This document shows positions 8,842 through 20,000 of a DNA stretch of 64,000 nucleotides, in pieces. Location of the stretch: NCBI RefSeq assembly GCF_029223865.1, contig NZ_CP119520.1:2666001-2730000 (forward strand), read 5' to 3'. Numbering within the stretch: position 1 is the stretch's first letter; each line of letters starts with the position of its first letter. Both the position numbers and the translations under genes were made by a program. This DNA is from Telluria mixta. GTDB lineage: Bacteria > Pseudomonadota > Gammaproteobacteria > Burkholderiales > Burkholderiaceae_D. The notes beneath the pieces were generated by a model. That model saw only the letters and a list, made by a program, of their open reading frames with translations. It searched no databases and was not told the origin of the DNA.

Positions 8842-9155
8842 GCGTCCAGTCCGGTGGTGGGTTCAGCGATGTGTTCGAACATATTGGAGAGCAGGCTGCT
8901 GATGTGGGCATCGGCGGCCGCATAGAACACCTGCTTGCCCTGGCGCTCCGCCTTGACGATGCGGGCCGCGCGCAGCAGGCGCAGGTGGTGGCTGACCAGC
9001 GAACTGGACAGGTTCAACGCGCCGGCGATGTCGCCCACGGCCGTCGGCTGCGCCAGGCAGGCGAGCACGATCCGCAACCGCGTGGGGTCGCCCAGCAGGT
9101 GGAACAGGTCGGCGAGCTCGTCGACCGCGTTGTCGATGTCGGGTGGGATGCTCAT
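8838..9155 (-). CDS. ArsR/SmtB-family metal-responsive repressor
   Basis: This 105-residue winged-helix repressor has the core LFHLLGDPTRLRIVLACL and recognition helix SSSLVSHHLRLLRAARIV. The last helix carries D82, H84, H95 and E98, spaced D-x-H-x10-H-x2-E. This is the alpha5 zinc site pattern of SmtB; the alpha3N cysteine site of arsenic or cadmium sensors is absent. By family knowledge it should leave DNA when Zn2+ binds and release the downstream CDF exporter. The start codon directly follows the operator-like dyad and no clear ribosome site is present, so the mRNA may be leaderless or weakly translated. Confidence 0.92.
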   Translation of the reverse strand: MSIPPDIDNAVDELADLFHLLGDPTRLRIVLACLAQPTAVGDIAGALNLSSSLVSHHLRLLRAARIVKAERQGKQVFYAAADAHISSLLSNMFEHIAEPTTGLDA

Positions 9156-9156
9156 G

Positions 9157-9188
9157 CTTAACGTTTGAAGAACTGTTCACATGTTAAG
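9157..9188. promoter_or_regulatory. SmtB-type operator upstream of the arsR-CDF operon
   Basis: TGAA (9166-9169), six bases, then TTCA (9176-9179) match the TGAA-N6-TTCA half-site pattern known for SmtB/CzrA-class repressors. CTTAAC (9157-9162) and GTTAAG (9183-9188) form an outer pair with the same centre (9172.5). It ends two bases before the repressor ATG. Confidence 0.75.
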
Positions 9189-9257
9189 CGCATAGCGGCC
9201 GCGGGTGCAAGCCATATCGTACGGACGTGGGGAACACGTAATATGGGCGGCGCCGCG

Positions 9258-12035
9258 TTACGGCACCTGCCCATCCACGTCGCGCACTTCCGGCGTCCCG
9301 AGCCCCAGCTTCTGCAACTGCGGCAAAATCGCCGCCCTATCCCCGACGGCGATGACCTTCAGCTGATCGGGTTTCAAATATTTCTGCGCCGCCGCCTGCA
9401 CCTGGGCCGCCGTCACGGCGCGATAGCGGTCGGGCAGGGTGCGCCAGTAATCCGCCGGCAGGTCGAACACAAAGGTGTCGGCCAGGCTCGCCCCGATGCC
9501 GCTGTTCGTTTCGAACTGCCCCGGCAGCGAATACACCTGCGAATCGCGCGCGCCCGCCAGCTCGGCCGCAGGCAGCGGCTTGTCGCGCATGCCGTTCACT
9601 TCCCGGAAAATCTCGGAGACGGATGGCCCCGTAACGTCCGTGCGCACGCTGCCCGCGATAATGAACGGGCCCGGCGTACGGTCGTAGCGGAATGCCGAGA
9701 ACACGCCGTAGCTGTAGCCCTTTTCTTCGCGCAGGTTGAGGTTGATGCGGCTCGAGAACAGGCCGCCCAGCGCCGCGTTCATGACCTGCATGGCCGGGTA
9801 GTCCGGCGTCCTGCGTGGGGCCCCGATGGCCGTCACGCGCAGTGCCGTCTGCGGCGCGCCCGGTTTGTCGACGACGACGAGGCGCGCTTTGGTGCCGGCC
9901 GGATCGCCGACCGCCGTGATGGCCGCGTCGGCCCGTCCCCAGCCGCCGAAGCGCGCCGTCGCCAGCGCGCGCAGCTCGTCCGCCGTGATGTCGCCGGAGA
10001 CGACGAGGGCCGCATTGCCCGGCAGGTAGTGGCGGCGCCAGAAGCGCACGAGGTCTTCGCGCGTCGTCGCGCGGATTGCCTGTTCCGTGCCCAGCTGGCC
10101 GTAGCCGTACGGGTGATCCCGGCCGTACAGCGCGCCGGCCGCGGCGACGGCGGCGACCAGCGCCGGATCGTCGCGCTGCTGTGTCAGTTCGCCGATGCGT
10201 GAGGCACGCTGGCGTTCCACTTCGGCCGTCGGGAAGGCCGGATGCAGCACGACGTCGGCCAGCACGTCCAGCGCCTGCGGGAACGTGGAACGCAGCGCCA
10301 GCAGCGACACCGTCGACGCGTCGGACGACGCGGCGCTGCCGAGGAAGGCGCCGAGCTGCGCGATCTCGTCGGCGATGCGCGGCGCGCTGCGTGTGGCCGT
10401 GCCTTCGTCCAGCATCTGCGCCGTGAAGCCGGCGAGGCCCGGCTGGTCGGATGGATTGGCGTCGGAGCCGCTTTTCACGACCAGTTCCGCCGCCACGAGC
10501 GGCAGCGCGGGATTCGGGTGGACGATGACCGTCAGGCCGTTCGGCAGCTTGAACGATTCGCCCTGCGGCAGCGTGAAGCGCGGCGCCGGTCCCGGCTTCG
10601 GCGGCGTGCGGCGCCACGCTTCGTCGCGGTTGATGCCGGCGGCGCGGTCGGTCCTGCCGGCCTTCGAGACTTGGGGCGGTGGCGGCGTCGACACGTCGGG
10701 GCCGAGGTCCGGCTTGCCCGGCACGCCGGACACGATCACGCGCGCGTTCGGCTGCAGGTAGGCCTGCGCCACGCGGCGCACGTCGGCGGCGGTGACGCGG
10801 CGCAGGCGCTCGATGTCCTTCGGCAGGTAGCCAGGGTCGCCCGTGTACTGGTTGTACTGGTTGATCTGGTTCGCGAGGCCCGTGCCGCCCAGCTTTTCGA
10901 TCGACGTCAGCATCGCCGTCTCGATCGTGTTGCGCGCGCGTTCGACTTCCTGCTCGGACGGTCCCGTGTCGCGCAGCGCCTTGAGTTCCGCATCGATGGC
11001 CGTCTCCAGCTCGGACGGTTCGTGGCCGGGGCGCGCGGTGGCGTCGACGATGAAGGTCGACGTGAGCGCGTTCGAATTCTGCGCGGCCGCCGCTTCCTGC
11101 GCGATCTGCCGCTCGTACACGAGGGTTTTATACAGGCGGCTGGACTTTCCGCCGGCGAGGATCTGCGCCGTCACCGCCAGCTCGGCGTCGCCCGGCTGGA
11201 AGGCCGGCGGCGTGAGCCACGCCATGTACAGGCGCGGCAGCTCCACGCGGTCCGGCACCGTGATGCGGCGCTCGCGCGTGATGGCGGGCGTGGCCACCTG
11301 CGGGTGCACGACCGGCGGACTCTTTTTGAAACTGCCGAAGTATTTCGCGACGAGGGCGCGCGTTTTCGCCTTGTCGATGTCGCCGGCGATCACGATGCTG
11401 GCGTTGTTCGGGCCGTAGTAGCGCTTGAAGAAGTCGCGCACGTCGGCCAGTTTCGCGTTCTGGATGTCGGCGTGCGAACCGATGACGGCGGCGTAATAGG
11501 GGTGCGTCTTCGGGAACAGCGCGTGGTTCAGCGCTTCCTCGACGACGCCGTACGGGCGGTTCTCGACGCTCTGGCGGCGCTCGTTGCGCACGACGTCCTG
11601 CTGGTTCGACAGCGCCGTCTGGTCCAGCACGTCGAGCAGGTAGCCCATGCGGTCGGCGTGCACCCACAGCGCGAGTTCGAGCTGGTTCGACGGCACCGTG
11701 TCGTAGTAATTGGTGCGGTCGTAGTCCGTGCTGCCGTTGCTGTCGGTGGCGCCGGCGCCTTCCAGCAGGCGGTCGGCGAGGCCGCGCGGCAGGTGCCGCG
11801 TCCCGGCGAACATCATGTGCTCGAACAGGTGGGCGAAGCCGGTGAGCCCTGGCGCTTCGTTGGCGGGGCCGACGTGGTACCAGATGTTGACGGCCACGAT
11901 GGGCAGGCGGTGGTCCTCGACAAGGATCACCTCCAGGCCGTTGGGGAGCGTCGTTTTGTCGTAGCGGATCTGCTGCGCGGCCGTCGGCCCTGCAAGCAGC
12001 AACGACAACAAGAGCAGGGACAGGAGGCGTGTCAT
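9258..12035 (-). CDS. M16 zinc metalloprotease, two-domain, exported
   Basis: The 925-residue pitrilysin-family protein has a signal peptide (MTRLLSLLLLSLLLAGPTAA). The first M16 half has the inverted zinc motif HLFEH (H69, E72, H73) within GFAHLFEHMMFAGT, and further conserved NERR and YYGPNNASIVIAGD segments. The second half, from about residue 480, starts LPNGLTVIVHPNPALPLVAAELVV but has AQMLDEG where the zinc motif should be, so it is the usual inactive partner half. It probably degrades peptides in the periplasm or on the outer membrane. It is transcribed alone or with the upstream metallophosphoesterase gene, which ends 15 bp before its start. Confidence 0.93.
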   Translation of the reverse strand: MTRLLSLLLLSLLLAGPTAAQQIRYDKTTLPNGLEVILVEDHRLPIVAVNIWYHVGPANEAPGLTGFAHLFEHMMFAGTRHLPRGLADRLLEGAGATDSNGSTDYDRTNYYDTVPSNQLELALWVHADRMGYLLDVLDQTALSNQQDVVRNERRQSVENRPYGVVEEALNHALFPKTHPYYAAVIGSHADIQNAKLADVRDFFKRYYGPNNASIVIAGDIDKAKTRALVAKYFGSFKKSPPVVHPQVATPAITRERRITVPDRVELPRLYMAWLTPPAFQPGDAELAVTAQILAGGKSSRLYKTLVYERQIAQEAAAAQNSNALTSTFIVDATARPGHEPSELETAIDAELKALRDTGPSEQEVERARNTIETAMLTSIEKLGGTGLANQINQYNQYTGDPGYLPKDIERLRRVTAADVRRVAQAYLQPNARVIVSGVPGKPDLGPDVSTPPPPQVSKAGRTDRAAGINRDEAWRRTPPKPGPAPRFTLPQGESFKLPNGLTVIVHPNPALPLVAAELVVKSGSDANPSDQPGLAGFTAQMLDEGTATRSAPRIADEIAQLGAFLGSAASSDASTVSLLALRSTFPQALDVLADVVLHPAFPTAEVERQRASRIGELTQQRDDPALVAAVAAAGALYGRDHPYGYGQLGTEQAIRATTREDLVRFWRRHYLPGNAALVVSGDITADELRALATARFGGWGRADAAITAVGDPAGTKARLVVVDKPGAPQTALRVTAIGAPRRTPDYPAMQVMNAALGGLFSSRINLNLREEKGYSYGVFSAFRYDRTPGPFIIAGSVRTDVTGPSVSEIFREVNGMRDKPLPAAELAGARDSQVYSLPGQFETNSGIGASLADTFVFDLPADYWRTLPDRYRAVTAAQVQAAAQKYLKPDQLKVIAVGDRAAILPQLQKLGLGTPEVRDVDGQVP

Positions 12036-12050
12036 GCGGACTCCGTTTTA

Positions 12051-12950
12051 TTAATGACAGGCGGCGCTGCCGCGGTCGGGCGGGACGACGCTGAAGGTGG
12101 AGAGCCGCGTGGACTCGACGAATTCCCAGCCGTAGCCGCCCGCGTACAGGCGCAGGCGCAGCACGCCGGTGCGGTTGCTGTCGCGGACTTCGCTGTGCGC
12201 GACGGTGAACAGGAACGGCGTCGGATAGGCGCCGCCCGTGCCGACGACGAACTGGCGGATGCCGTGCGTCGGGTCGAGCCGGCCATCGGCATCCTGCGGG
12301 GCGAAGCGTTCGTAGTCGTGGTCGTGGCCGGACAGCACCAGCTCGGCGCCGGCTGCGTACAGCAGCTGCCACGCGTCGCGCATCTTCGAGATGCTGCCGT
12401 GCCCGCCCGAGCTGTACAGCGGATGGTGCCAGTAGGCGAGCGTGCAGCGCGCGGGGTGGGCGGCGAGGTCGGCGCGCAACCAGTCCAGCTGGGCCGCGTG
12501 CTGGGCCGGGGCGAGGTTACTGTCCAGCGAGATGACGTGCCAGGTGCCCAGTTCGAAGCTGTAGTAGCCGCGGCCGGCGCGCGCGCCCCACCAGTCGAAA
12601 TAGGGTTTGGCGCCCGGCGTGTAGTACTCGTGGTTGCCGGGCGCGGGCCACGTGCGGTCCTTGAAGCGGCCCCACGTCGGCGCGTAGCAGTGGGTGAATT
12701 CCTTCATGGCGCCGCGCGGATAGGTCAGGTCGCCCAACGCCAGTACGACGGCCTGCGGGTCCTGCGCGAGCCCGGCGGCGACGGTGGCGGCCGTGTCGGC
12801 CGCGCCCGAATACGCCGGGTCGCGATGGGCGCAGCGCGCGATGTCGCCGGCCGCGTACACGGTGATGCCCTTGTCCGGATCCGCGGCGGCCGCATTCACG
12901 GATACGGCCGCCAGGAGCGCGGCCGCAGCACGCAACGGCGGGCGGCGCAT
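12051..12950 (-). CDS. exported metallophosphoesterase
   Basis: The 299-residue protein begins with a signal peptide (MRRPPLRAAAALLAAVSVNAAAA). The calcineurin-like metal-site motifs appear in order: AAGDIARC, LALGDLTYPRG, PAPGNHEYYTPG, AYWHHPLYSSG and LSGHDHDYERF, which resembles the purple-acid-phosphatase-like extracellular group. The substrate is unknown. The ATG lies two bases after the cinA-type gene's stop, so the two are cotranscribed, and the M16 gene follows 15 bp after it. The frame continues open upstream through cinA in another phase, but only this start gives a signal peptide. Confidence 0.87.
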   Translation of the reverse strand: MRRPPLRAAAALLAAVSVNAAAADPDKGITVYAAGDIARCAHRDPAYSGAADTAATVAAGLAQDPQAVVLALGDLTYPRGAMKEFTHCYAPTWGRFKDRTWPAPGNHEYYTPGAKPYFDWWGARAGRGYYSFELGTWHVISLDSNLAPAQHAAQLDWLRADLAAHPARCTLAYWHHPLYSSGGHGSISKMRDAWQLLYAAGAELVLSGHDHDYERFAPQDADGRLDPTHGIRQFVVGTGGAYPTPFLFTVAHSEVRDSNRTGVLRLRLYAGGYGWEFVESTRLSTFSVVPPDRGSAACH

Positions 12951-12952
12951 CC

Positions 12953-13435
12953 TTACTCGAGCAGTCGCAGGAGGCCGGCCAGCGCGTGCGCCACCGTCTG
13001 CTCGCGTACCGCGTGGCGGTCGCCGGAGAACACGAGGCGTTCGGTGTACGTCGTGTCGCCCTTCGACCAGCCGAAGCACACCGTGCCCACGGGCTTGCCG
13101 GGCACGGCGCCGGTCGGGCCGGCGATGCCGGTCGTGGATACGGCCACGTCGGCATTGCTGTTCGCGACCGCGCCTTCGGCCATCGCGCCCGCGACTTCCT
13201 CGCTGACGGAACCGAATTGCGCGATCAGCGCGGCGGGCACGTCCAGCATCTCCGTCTTGGAGGCGTTCGAATACGTCACGAAGCCGCATTCGAACCAGCC
13301 GGTCGAGCCGGGAATTTCCGTGATGGCCTGGGAGACGCCGCCACCGGTGCAGGATTCGGCGGTGGCCAGCAGCAGGTTCTTGGATTCGAGTGCCCGGCCC
13401 ACACGGGTGGCCAGGTCGATGATGTCGTTCGTCAC
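12953..13435 (-). CDS. pncC: nicotinamide-nucleotide amidohydrolase (CinA C-terminal type)
   Basis: This 160-residue stand-alone CinA C-terminal domain deamidates nicotinamide mononucleotide to nicotinate mononucleotide in NAD recycling. Family motifs are LLATAESCTGGGVSQAIT near the N-terminus, FECGFVTYSNASK, VAVSTTGIAGPTGAVPGKPVGTV and the C-terminal AHALAGLLRLLE. The start is GTG at 13435 with AAGGAGGAG just upstream; an ATG 57 bases earlier lacks such a site. In many betaproteobacteria this gene follows thiL and pgpA. Here thiL is 5.5 kb away, with a + strand operon between, and no pgpA is visible. Confidence 0.92.
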   Translation of the reverse strand: MTNDIIDLATRVGRALESKNLLLATAESCTGGGVSQAITEIPGSTGWFECGFVTYSNASKTEMLDVPAALIAQFGSVSEEVAGAMAEGAVANSNADVAVSTTGIAGPTGAVPGKPVGTVCFGWSKGDTTYTERLVFSGDRHAVREQTVAHALAGLLRLLE

Positions 13436-13807
13436 GTGTCGCTCCTCCTTGTAATGGCGGTAGCAGAGAACCGCCAGGTCTCCAGGATCCAACCGGGCGC
13501 GCCGCCGTGTGCCGGTCGCGGAAGATCCGCTGCGCGCTCGCGTCCATTCTAGCGCGCCTTCCCGCCGTGCGGCGTCGGAATCTTAACGAAAAGCCATTCT
13601 TGCGGTTATGTCTTTGCCGTCCTTACAAACGCAAATGTCTTTACCGGTGCAAATACCCGGCTCCGTTCTGTGCGACATCACTTCCGGTCGTGCTGCTATG
13701 CTGCTCGCCTTGCGGGCAGCCCCGCAGTGTTGTTCATTGACCGAACCAGGACCTTGCATGCCGCTCGACCGTTTCGCGCATGACCATCCGGGGCCGGCAT
13801 TCTCGTG
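13436..13807. promoter_or_regulatory. divergent intergenic region with direct repeats
   Basis: This gap separates pncC from the YfiR operon. It holds a near-identical 12-bp direct repeat, ATGTCTTTGCCG at 13608-13619 and ATGTCTTTACCG at 13635-13646, 27 bp start to start. It could be a regulator site for the downstream signalling operon. No small gene or convincing promoter hexamer pair is seen. Confidence 0.35.
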
Positions 13808-14347
13808 ATGGTCTTGTCCCTTGCAGCCGCGCGTCCTGTCCGCCGGGTGGCGCTGTGCCTGCTGATCCTCGCGGGTGCCGCCCAGGCCGGCGCAGCCCCC
13901 CTGGGCGCGCCTGAGCACAAGCTCAAGGCGGCCTACCTGTACCGTGTGGCCACGTTCGTCGACTGGCCGGACGCCGCGTTCGCGCGCGCAGGCACGCCGT
14001 TGCTGGTCGGCGTCGCCGGGAACGACGCGCTGGCCATCGAAGCCGCACAGTTCATGACGGGCCGCCTCGTGCATGGCCGCCCGCTGGCCGTCCGCCGCGT
14101 CGACCCGCGTGCGCTGCCTCCCGGCCTGCACGTCCTGTTCGTGGCCGCATCGCCCGCGCGCGCCCGGCTGCTGGAAGCCGTGCGCAGCCGGCCCGTATTG
14201 ACAGTCTGCGACGGCATCCCCGAACCCGGCTGCGTCGTCGGACTGGTGGCGGACGGCGACCGCCTGCGGCTGCGCATCGACCGGCTCGAAGCGATGGCCG
14301 CGCAGCTGCGCATCAGCGCGCGCCTGCTGGCGCTGGCGACGCGGTGA
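13808..14347 (+). CDS. YfiR family periplasmic protein
   Basis: The 179-residue protein starts with a signal segment (RRVALCLLILAGAAQAGA) followed by the YfiR/DUF4154 signature HKLKAAYLYRVATFVDWPD. The C-terminal part includes VLTVCDGIPEPGCVVGLV and RLRLRIDRLEAMAAQLRISARLLALA, also typical. In Pseudomonas, YfiR is a periplasmic repressor that holds the CHASE8-type sensor of the diguanylate cyclase YfiN inactive. Here its stop overlaps a GTG at the head of the next gene, a hybrid kinase with an extracytoplasmic sensor of similar layout, so it probably regulates that kinase instead. The disulfide cysteines described for YfiR are only partly present (two cysteines in VCDGIPEPGC). Confidence 0.87.
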   Translation: MVLSLAAARPVRRVALCLLILAGAAQAGAAPLGAPEHKLKAAYLYRVATFVDWPDAAFARAGTPLLVGVAGNDALAIEAAQFMTGRLVHGRPLAVRRVDPRALPPGLHVLFVAASPARARLLEAVRSRPVLTVCDGIPEPGCVVGLVADGDRLRLRIDRLEAMAAQLRISARLLALATR

Positions 14348-14352
14348 CGTCC

Positions 14353-16355
<2,003 letters not shown>

Positions 16356-16359
<4 letters not shown>

Positions 16360-18938
16360 TTTCCCCCACCGACATCCGCCGCGCGCACATCCTCGTCGTC
16401 GACGACGAGCCGGTGAACGTGCAGCTGCTCGAGTTCCTGCTCAAGACCAGCGGCTACGAGAACGTCGCCAGCACCACCGATCCGCGCCAGGTGGCCGCGC
16501 TGCACCTGCAGCACCGCTACGACCTGATCATCCTCGACCTGCAGATGCCGCACATGGACGGCTTCCACGTGATGGAAGCGTTGAAACCGATGGAGCGCGA
16601 GTCCTGGCTGCCCGTGCTCGTGGTGACGGCGGAGCCGGACAAGAAGCTGGCCGCGCTGGAAGCGGGCGCGCGCGACTTCATCGGCAAGCCGTTCGACACG
16701 GTGGAGGTCCTCACGCGCATCCGCAACCTGCTCGAAGTACGGCTGTTCCACAAGGAGTCGCAGGACTACGGTGCGCGCATGGAGCGCACGGTGCGCGAGC
16801 GGACGGCCGAGCTGCAGCGCTTCCGCGGCGCGATGGACGCGACCACCGACGCCATCTTCCTCGTCGACGCGCGCACGATGGCGATGGTCGACGTCAGCGA
16901 CGGCGCCTGCCGCATGCTGGGTTTTTCGCGCGAGGCGCTGCTGCGCATCGATCCGGTGGCGCTGGGACTCGCGGAACGCGTGCAGCTCGAACGCTATGCG
17001 GACCCGGCTTCCACGTCGCGCGAGCACGACATCGTCGAGACGGAGCTGCTGCGCTCGGACGGGCAGGGCGCCGTGCCGGTCGAGATCAGCTGGCAGCTGC
17101 AGCAGCAGGACAACAGCCACCGCATCCTGATCGCCGTCGCGCGCGACGTCAGCGAGCGCCTGCAGGCCGCGCAGCGTTTGAAACACATGTCGAACTACGA
17201 CAGCCTGACCGGCCTGCCGAACCGCAGCCTGTTCTTCCACACGCTGCGCGACGCCATCGAACTCGCGCAGGATAAAAACTGGCGCATCGCCGTGCTGTTC
17301 ATCACGCTCGACCGTTTTAAAATCGTCAACGACTCGCTCGGTCCCGCATTGGGCGACGAGCTGCTGCGCCAGTTCAGCACGCGGCTCGTGCGCTGCGTGC
17401 GCCTGCGCGACACGATCGGGCGCCTCGGCGGCGACGAGTTCGCGCTGATCCTCACGATGACGCGCGAGCAGACCGAGGACGAAGCGGTCAGCGTCGCCAA
17501 CGAGGTGCGCGAGGCGCTGCGCGCGCCGTTCGACCTGAACGGCCAGCAGGCCGTGCTGACGGCCAGCATCGGCATCGCCATGTACCCGGACGACGCCACC
17601 GATCCGGGTACGCTGGTGAAATACGCGGACGTGGCGATGGTGCGCGCGAAGGAGGCGGGCCGCGACGGCTACCGCTTCTTCACGGCCGGGATGAACGTGC
17701 AGGTGCTGGCGCGCCTGGACCTGGAACTGGCGCTGCGCGCGGCCATCGACGGCGACCAGTTCGAGCTGCACTACCAGCCCAAGCTGGACCTGAACACGGG
17801 CCGCGTGACCGGCGTGGAGGCGCTGCTGCGCTGGCGCCGTCCCGGTGTCGGTCTCGTGTACCCGGCCGAATTCGTGCCTGTCATGGAGGACACCGGGATG
17901 GTCGTGCGCGTGGGCGCGTGGATCATCGGCGAGGCCTGCCGCCAGATCGCCGCGTGGAACGCCGAGGGTGTGCGCGACGTGCGTGTGGCCGTGAACGTGT
18001 CGAGCCGCCAGTTCGTCGAAGGGGACCTGGAAGGCGACATCCGCGCGGCGCTGGCGGAGCACCGCGTGGACCCGGGCCTGCTCGAACTGGAGCTGACGGA
18101 AAGCGCGCTGATGTCGAACTTCGAGCATACGGTGCAGGTACTGGAGCGCCTGAAGACGCTGGGCATCCGCATCGCCATCGACGATTTCGGCACCGGCTAT
18201 TCGAGCCTCGCGTACCTGAAGCGCTTCCCGATCGACAAACTGAAGATCGACATCGCGTTCGTGCGCGACATCACGACGAACCCGGACGACGCGGCGATCG
18301 CGCTGGCCATCATCAGCATGGCGCACAGCCTGCACATGCAGGTGATCGCGGAGGGCGTGGAATCGCGTGCACAGATGGCGCTGCTGCGCCGCCACCGCTG
18401 CGACGAGATCCAGGGCTTTCATTTTTCGCGCGCGCTGCTACCCGCCGACCTGGCCCGGCTGGTGCTGGAAAACCGCGCCCAGCCCACGCGGCCGGCGGAG
18501 GACGACCGCAATGTCCAGACGCTGCTCCTGGTGGACGACGACATCAACGTGCTGGGCGCGCTGCACCGGCTGTTCAGGCGCGACAACTACCGCGTGCTGA
18601 CGGCCGCGTCGCCGTCCGAGGGCTTCGAGCTGCTGGCGCTGTACCACGTGCAGGTGATCCTGTGCGACCAGAAGATGCCCGGGATGAACGGCACCGAATT
18701 CCTCAGCAAGGTCAAGGAGATGTATCCGGACACAATGCGCATCATCCTGTCCGGCTACACGGGCGTGGAGACGGTGCTCGATTCGATCAACCGCGGCGCC
18801 ATCTACCGCTTCTACACGAAGCCGTGGAACGAGACGGAATTGCGCGACAACGTGCGGCTCGCGTTCCGCCAGTACTGGCTCACGCACGGGCCGTACGATG
18901 ACCGCAAGACGCCGCGGGGGGACGAGGAAGCAGCGTGA
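16356..18938 (+). CDS. REC-PAS-GGDEF-EAL-REC cyclic-di-GMP signalling protein
   Basis: This is an 860-residue soluble protein. An N-terminal receiver (HILVVDDEPVN, phospho-Asp in LIILDLQMPHMDG, residues about 8-125) is followed by a short coiled coil, a PAS domain (about 150-270), GGDEF (intact RLGGDEFAL) and EAL (GVEALLRW, DDFGTGYSSLAYLKRFP, VIAEGVES). A second receiver lies at the C-terminus (LLLVDDDINV, VILCDQKMPGMNG) and resembles those of RpfG/HD-GYP-type regulators. Both cyclase and phosphodiesterase motifs look intact, so the net direction cannot be told. It is translationally coupled to the hybrid kinase, its likely phosphodonor. Two receivers flanking one GGDEF-EAL core is an uncommon arrangement. 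Confidence 0.93.
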
Positions 18939-18939
18939 A

Positions 18940-19914
18940 TCAACCCGGGCTGAAGTGGTCCCACCCCGCCAGCTGCAAATCAAGTTCTGCGCCGTCCCCA
19001 TCAACGAGACGCAAGCCCGGTTCGGAAGTGATCGACCCCACGCGCGTCACCGCCGTCCCGCAGGCCGCACCGGCCGCTTGAATCGCCTCGCGCTGCGCCA
19101 CCGGCGCCGTGAAGCACAATTCGTAATCGTCCCCGCCGGCCGCGGCGAAGCGGCGGCGCAGGCCGATCGGCTGGCGCGCCAGTGCCGGGCCGGCCGGCAG
19201 CGCATCGACGTCCAGCACGGCACCCACGCGCGACGCGGCGAGGATGTGCTTCAGGTCCCCGACGAGACCATCCGAGATGTCCAGCGCCGCGTGCGCAAGG
19301 TTCCCTTCCGCGAGCAGGCGCCCCAGCGCTATGCGCGGCGCCGGCGCGTGCATGCGCTGGCCGGTGGCAGCGTGGTCGGCGGCGTCCAGTGCGACCTCGC
19401 TGCGGCGCGCGGCCAGCCACAGGCGCGCATCGCCCAGCGTGCCCGAGATCCAGATATCGTCGCCCACACGTGCGGCGTCGCGCCGTAAGGCCTGGCCGGG
19501 CGCCAGTTCGCCGAAGATCGTGATGCAGACGTTCAGCGGACCCTTGGTCGTGTCGCCGCCCAGCAGTTCGCAGCCGTGGGCGTCGGCCAGCGCGAACAGG
19601 CCGCGCGAGAAGGCGTCGAGCCAGTCGGGCTCCGCGGCGGGGAGCGACAGCGCCAGCGTGAAGCCGAGCGGCCGGGCGCCCATCGCGGCCAGGTCCGACA
19701 GGTTCACGGCGAGACACTTGTGCCCGAGCGTGTACGGATCGGCGCCGGCGAAGAAATGGCGGTCCTCGACCAGCATGTCGGACGAGATGGCCAGCACCTT
19801 GCCGGGCGTGGGCGACAACAGCGCGCAATCGTCGCCGATGCCGAGGGCGGTGTTCGGGCCGGGGGCGCGGTCGCGCTGGAAATAGCGTTTGATGAGGTCG
19901 AATTCGGAGAGCAT
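18940..19914 (-). CDS. thiL: thiamine-monophosphate kinase
   Basis: This 324-residue ATP-dependent kinase converts thiamine monophosphate to the active diphosphate. Family motifs include SEFDLIKRYF at the start, GIGDDCALL, the Mg/ATP-binding VLAISSDMLVEDRHFFAGADPYTLGHKCLAVNLSDLAAMGA, LLGGDTTKG, ALDISDGLVGDLKHIL and AGGDDYELCFTAP. Length is normal. It converges on the c-di-GMP gene with one base between the stops. The usual neighbours nusB (upstream) and pgpA/cinA (downstream) are not adjacent. Confidence 0.95.
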   Translation of the reverse strand: MLSEFDLIKRYFQRDRAPGPNTALGIGDDCALLSPTPGKVLAISSDMLVEDRHFFAGADPYTLGHKCLAVNLSDLAAMGARPLGFTLALSLPAAEPDWLDAFSRGLFALADAHGCELLGGDTTKGPLNVCITIFGELAPGQALRRDAARVGDDIWISGTLGDARLWLAARRSEVALDAADHAATGQRMHAPAPRIALGRLLAEGNLAHAALDISDGLVGDLKHILAASRVGAVLDVDALPAGPALARQPIGLRRRFAAAGGDDYELCFTAPVAQREAIQAAGAACGTAVTRVGSITSEPGLRLVDGDGAELDLQLAGWDHFSPG

Positions 19915-20000
19915 CCCGCGATTCTAATCCGGCGCATGCAAAACGTCCCGGGCAGGCGCTCCCCGTCTGCCCGGGACCCTGGTGCCGGCGCGCGGGCGCG

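Noticed and set aside
10242..13454. 1070-codon open frame on the + strand
   Set aside because: It lies antisense to the M16 protease, metallophosphoesterase and pncC genes and has the His/Arg/Ala/Val-rich composition of a GC-rich shadow frame.
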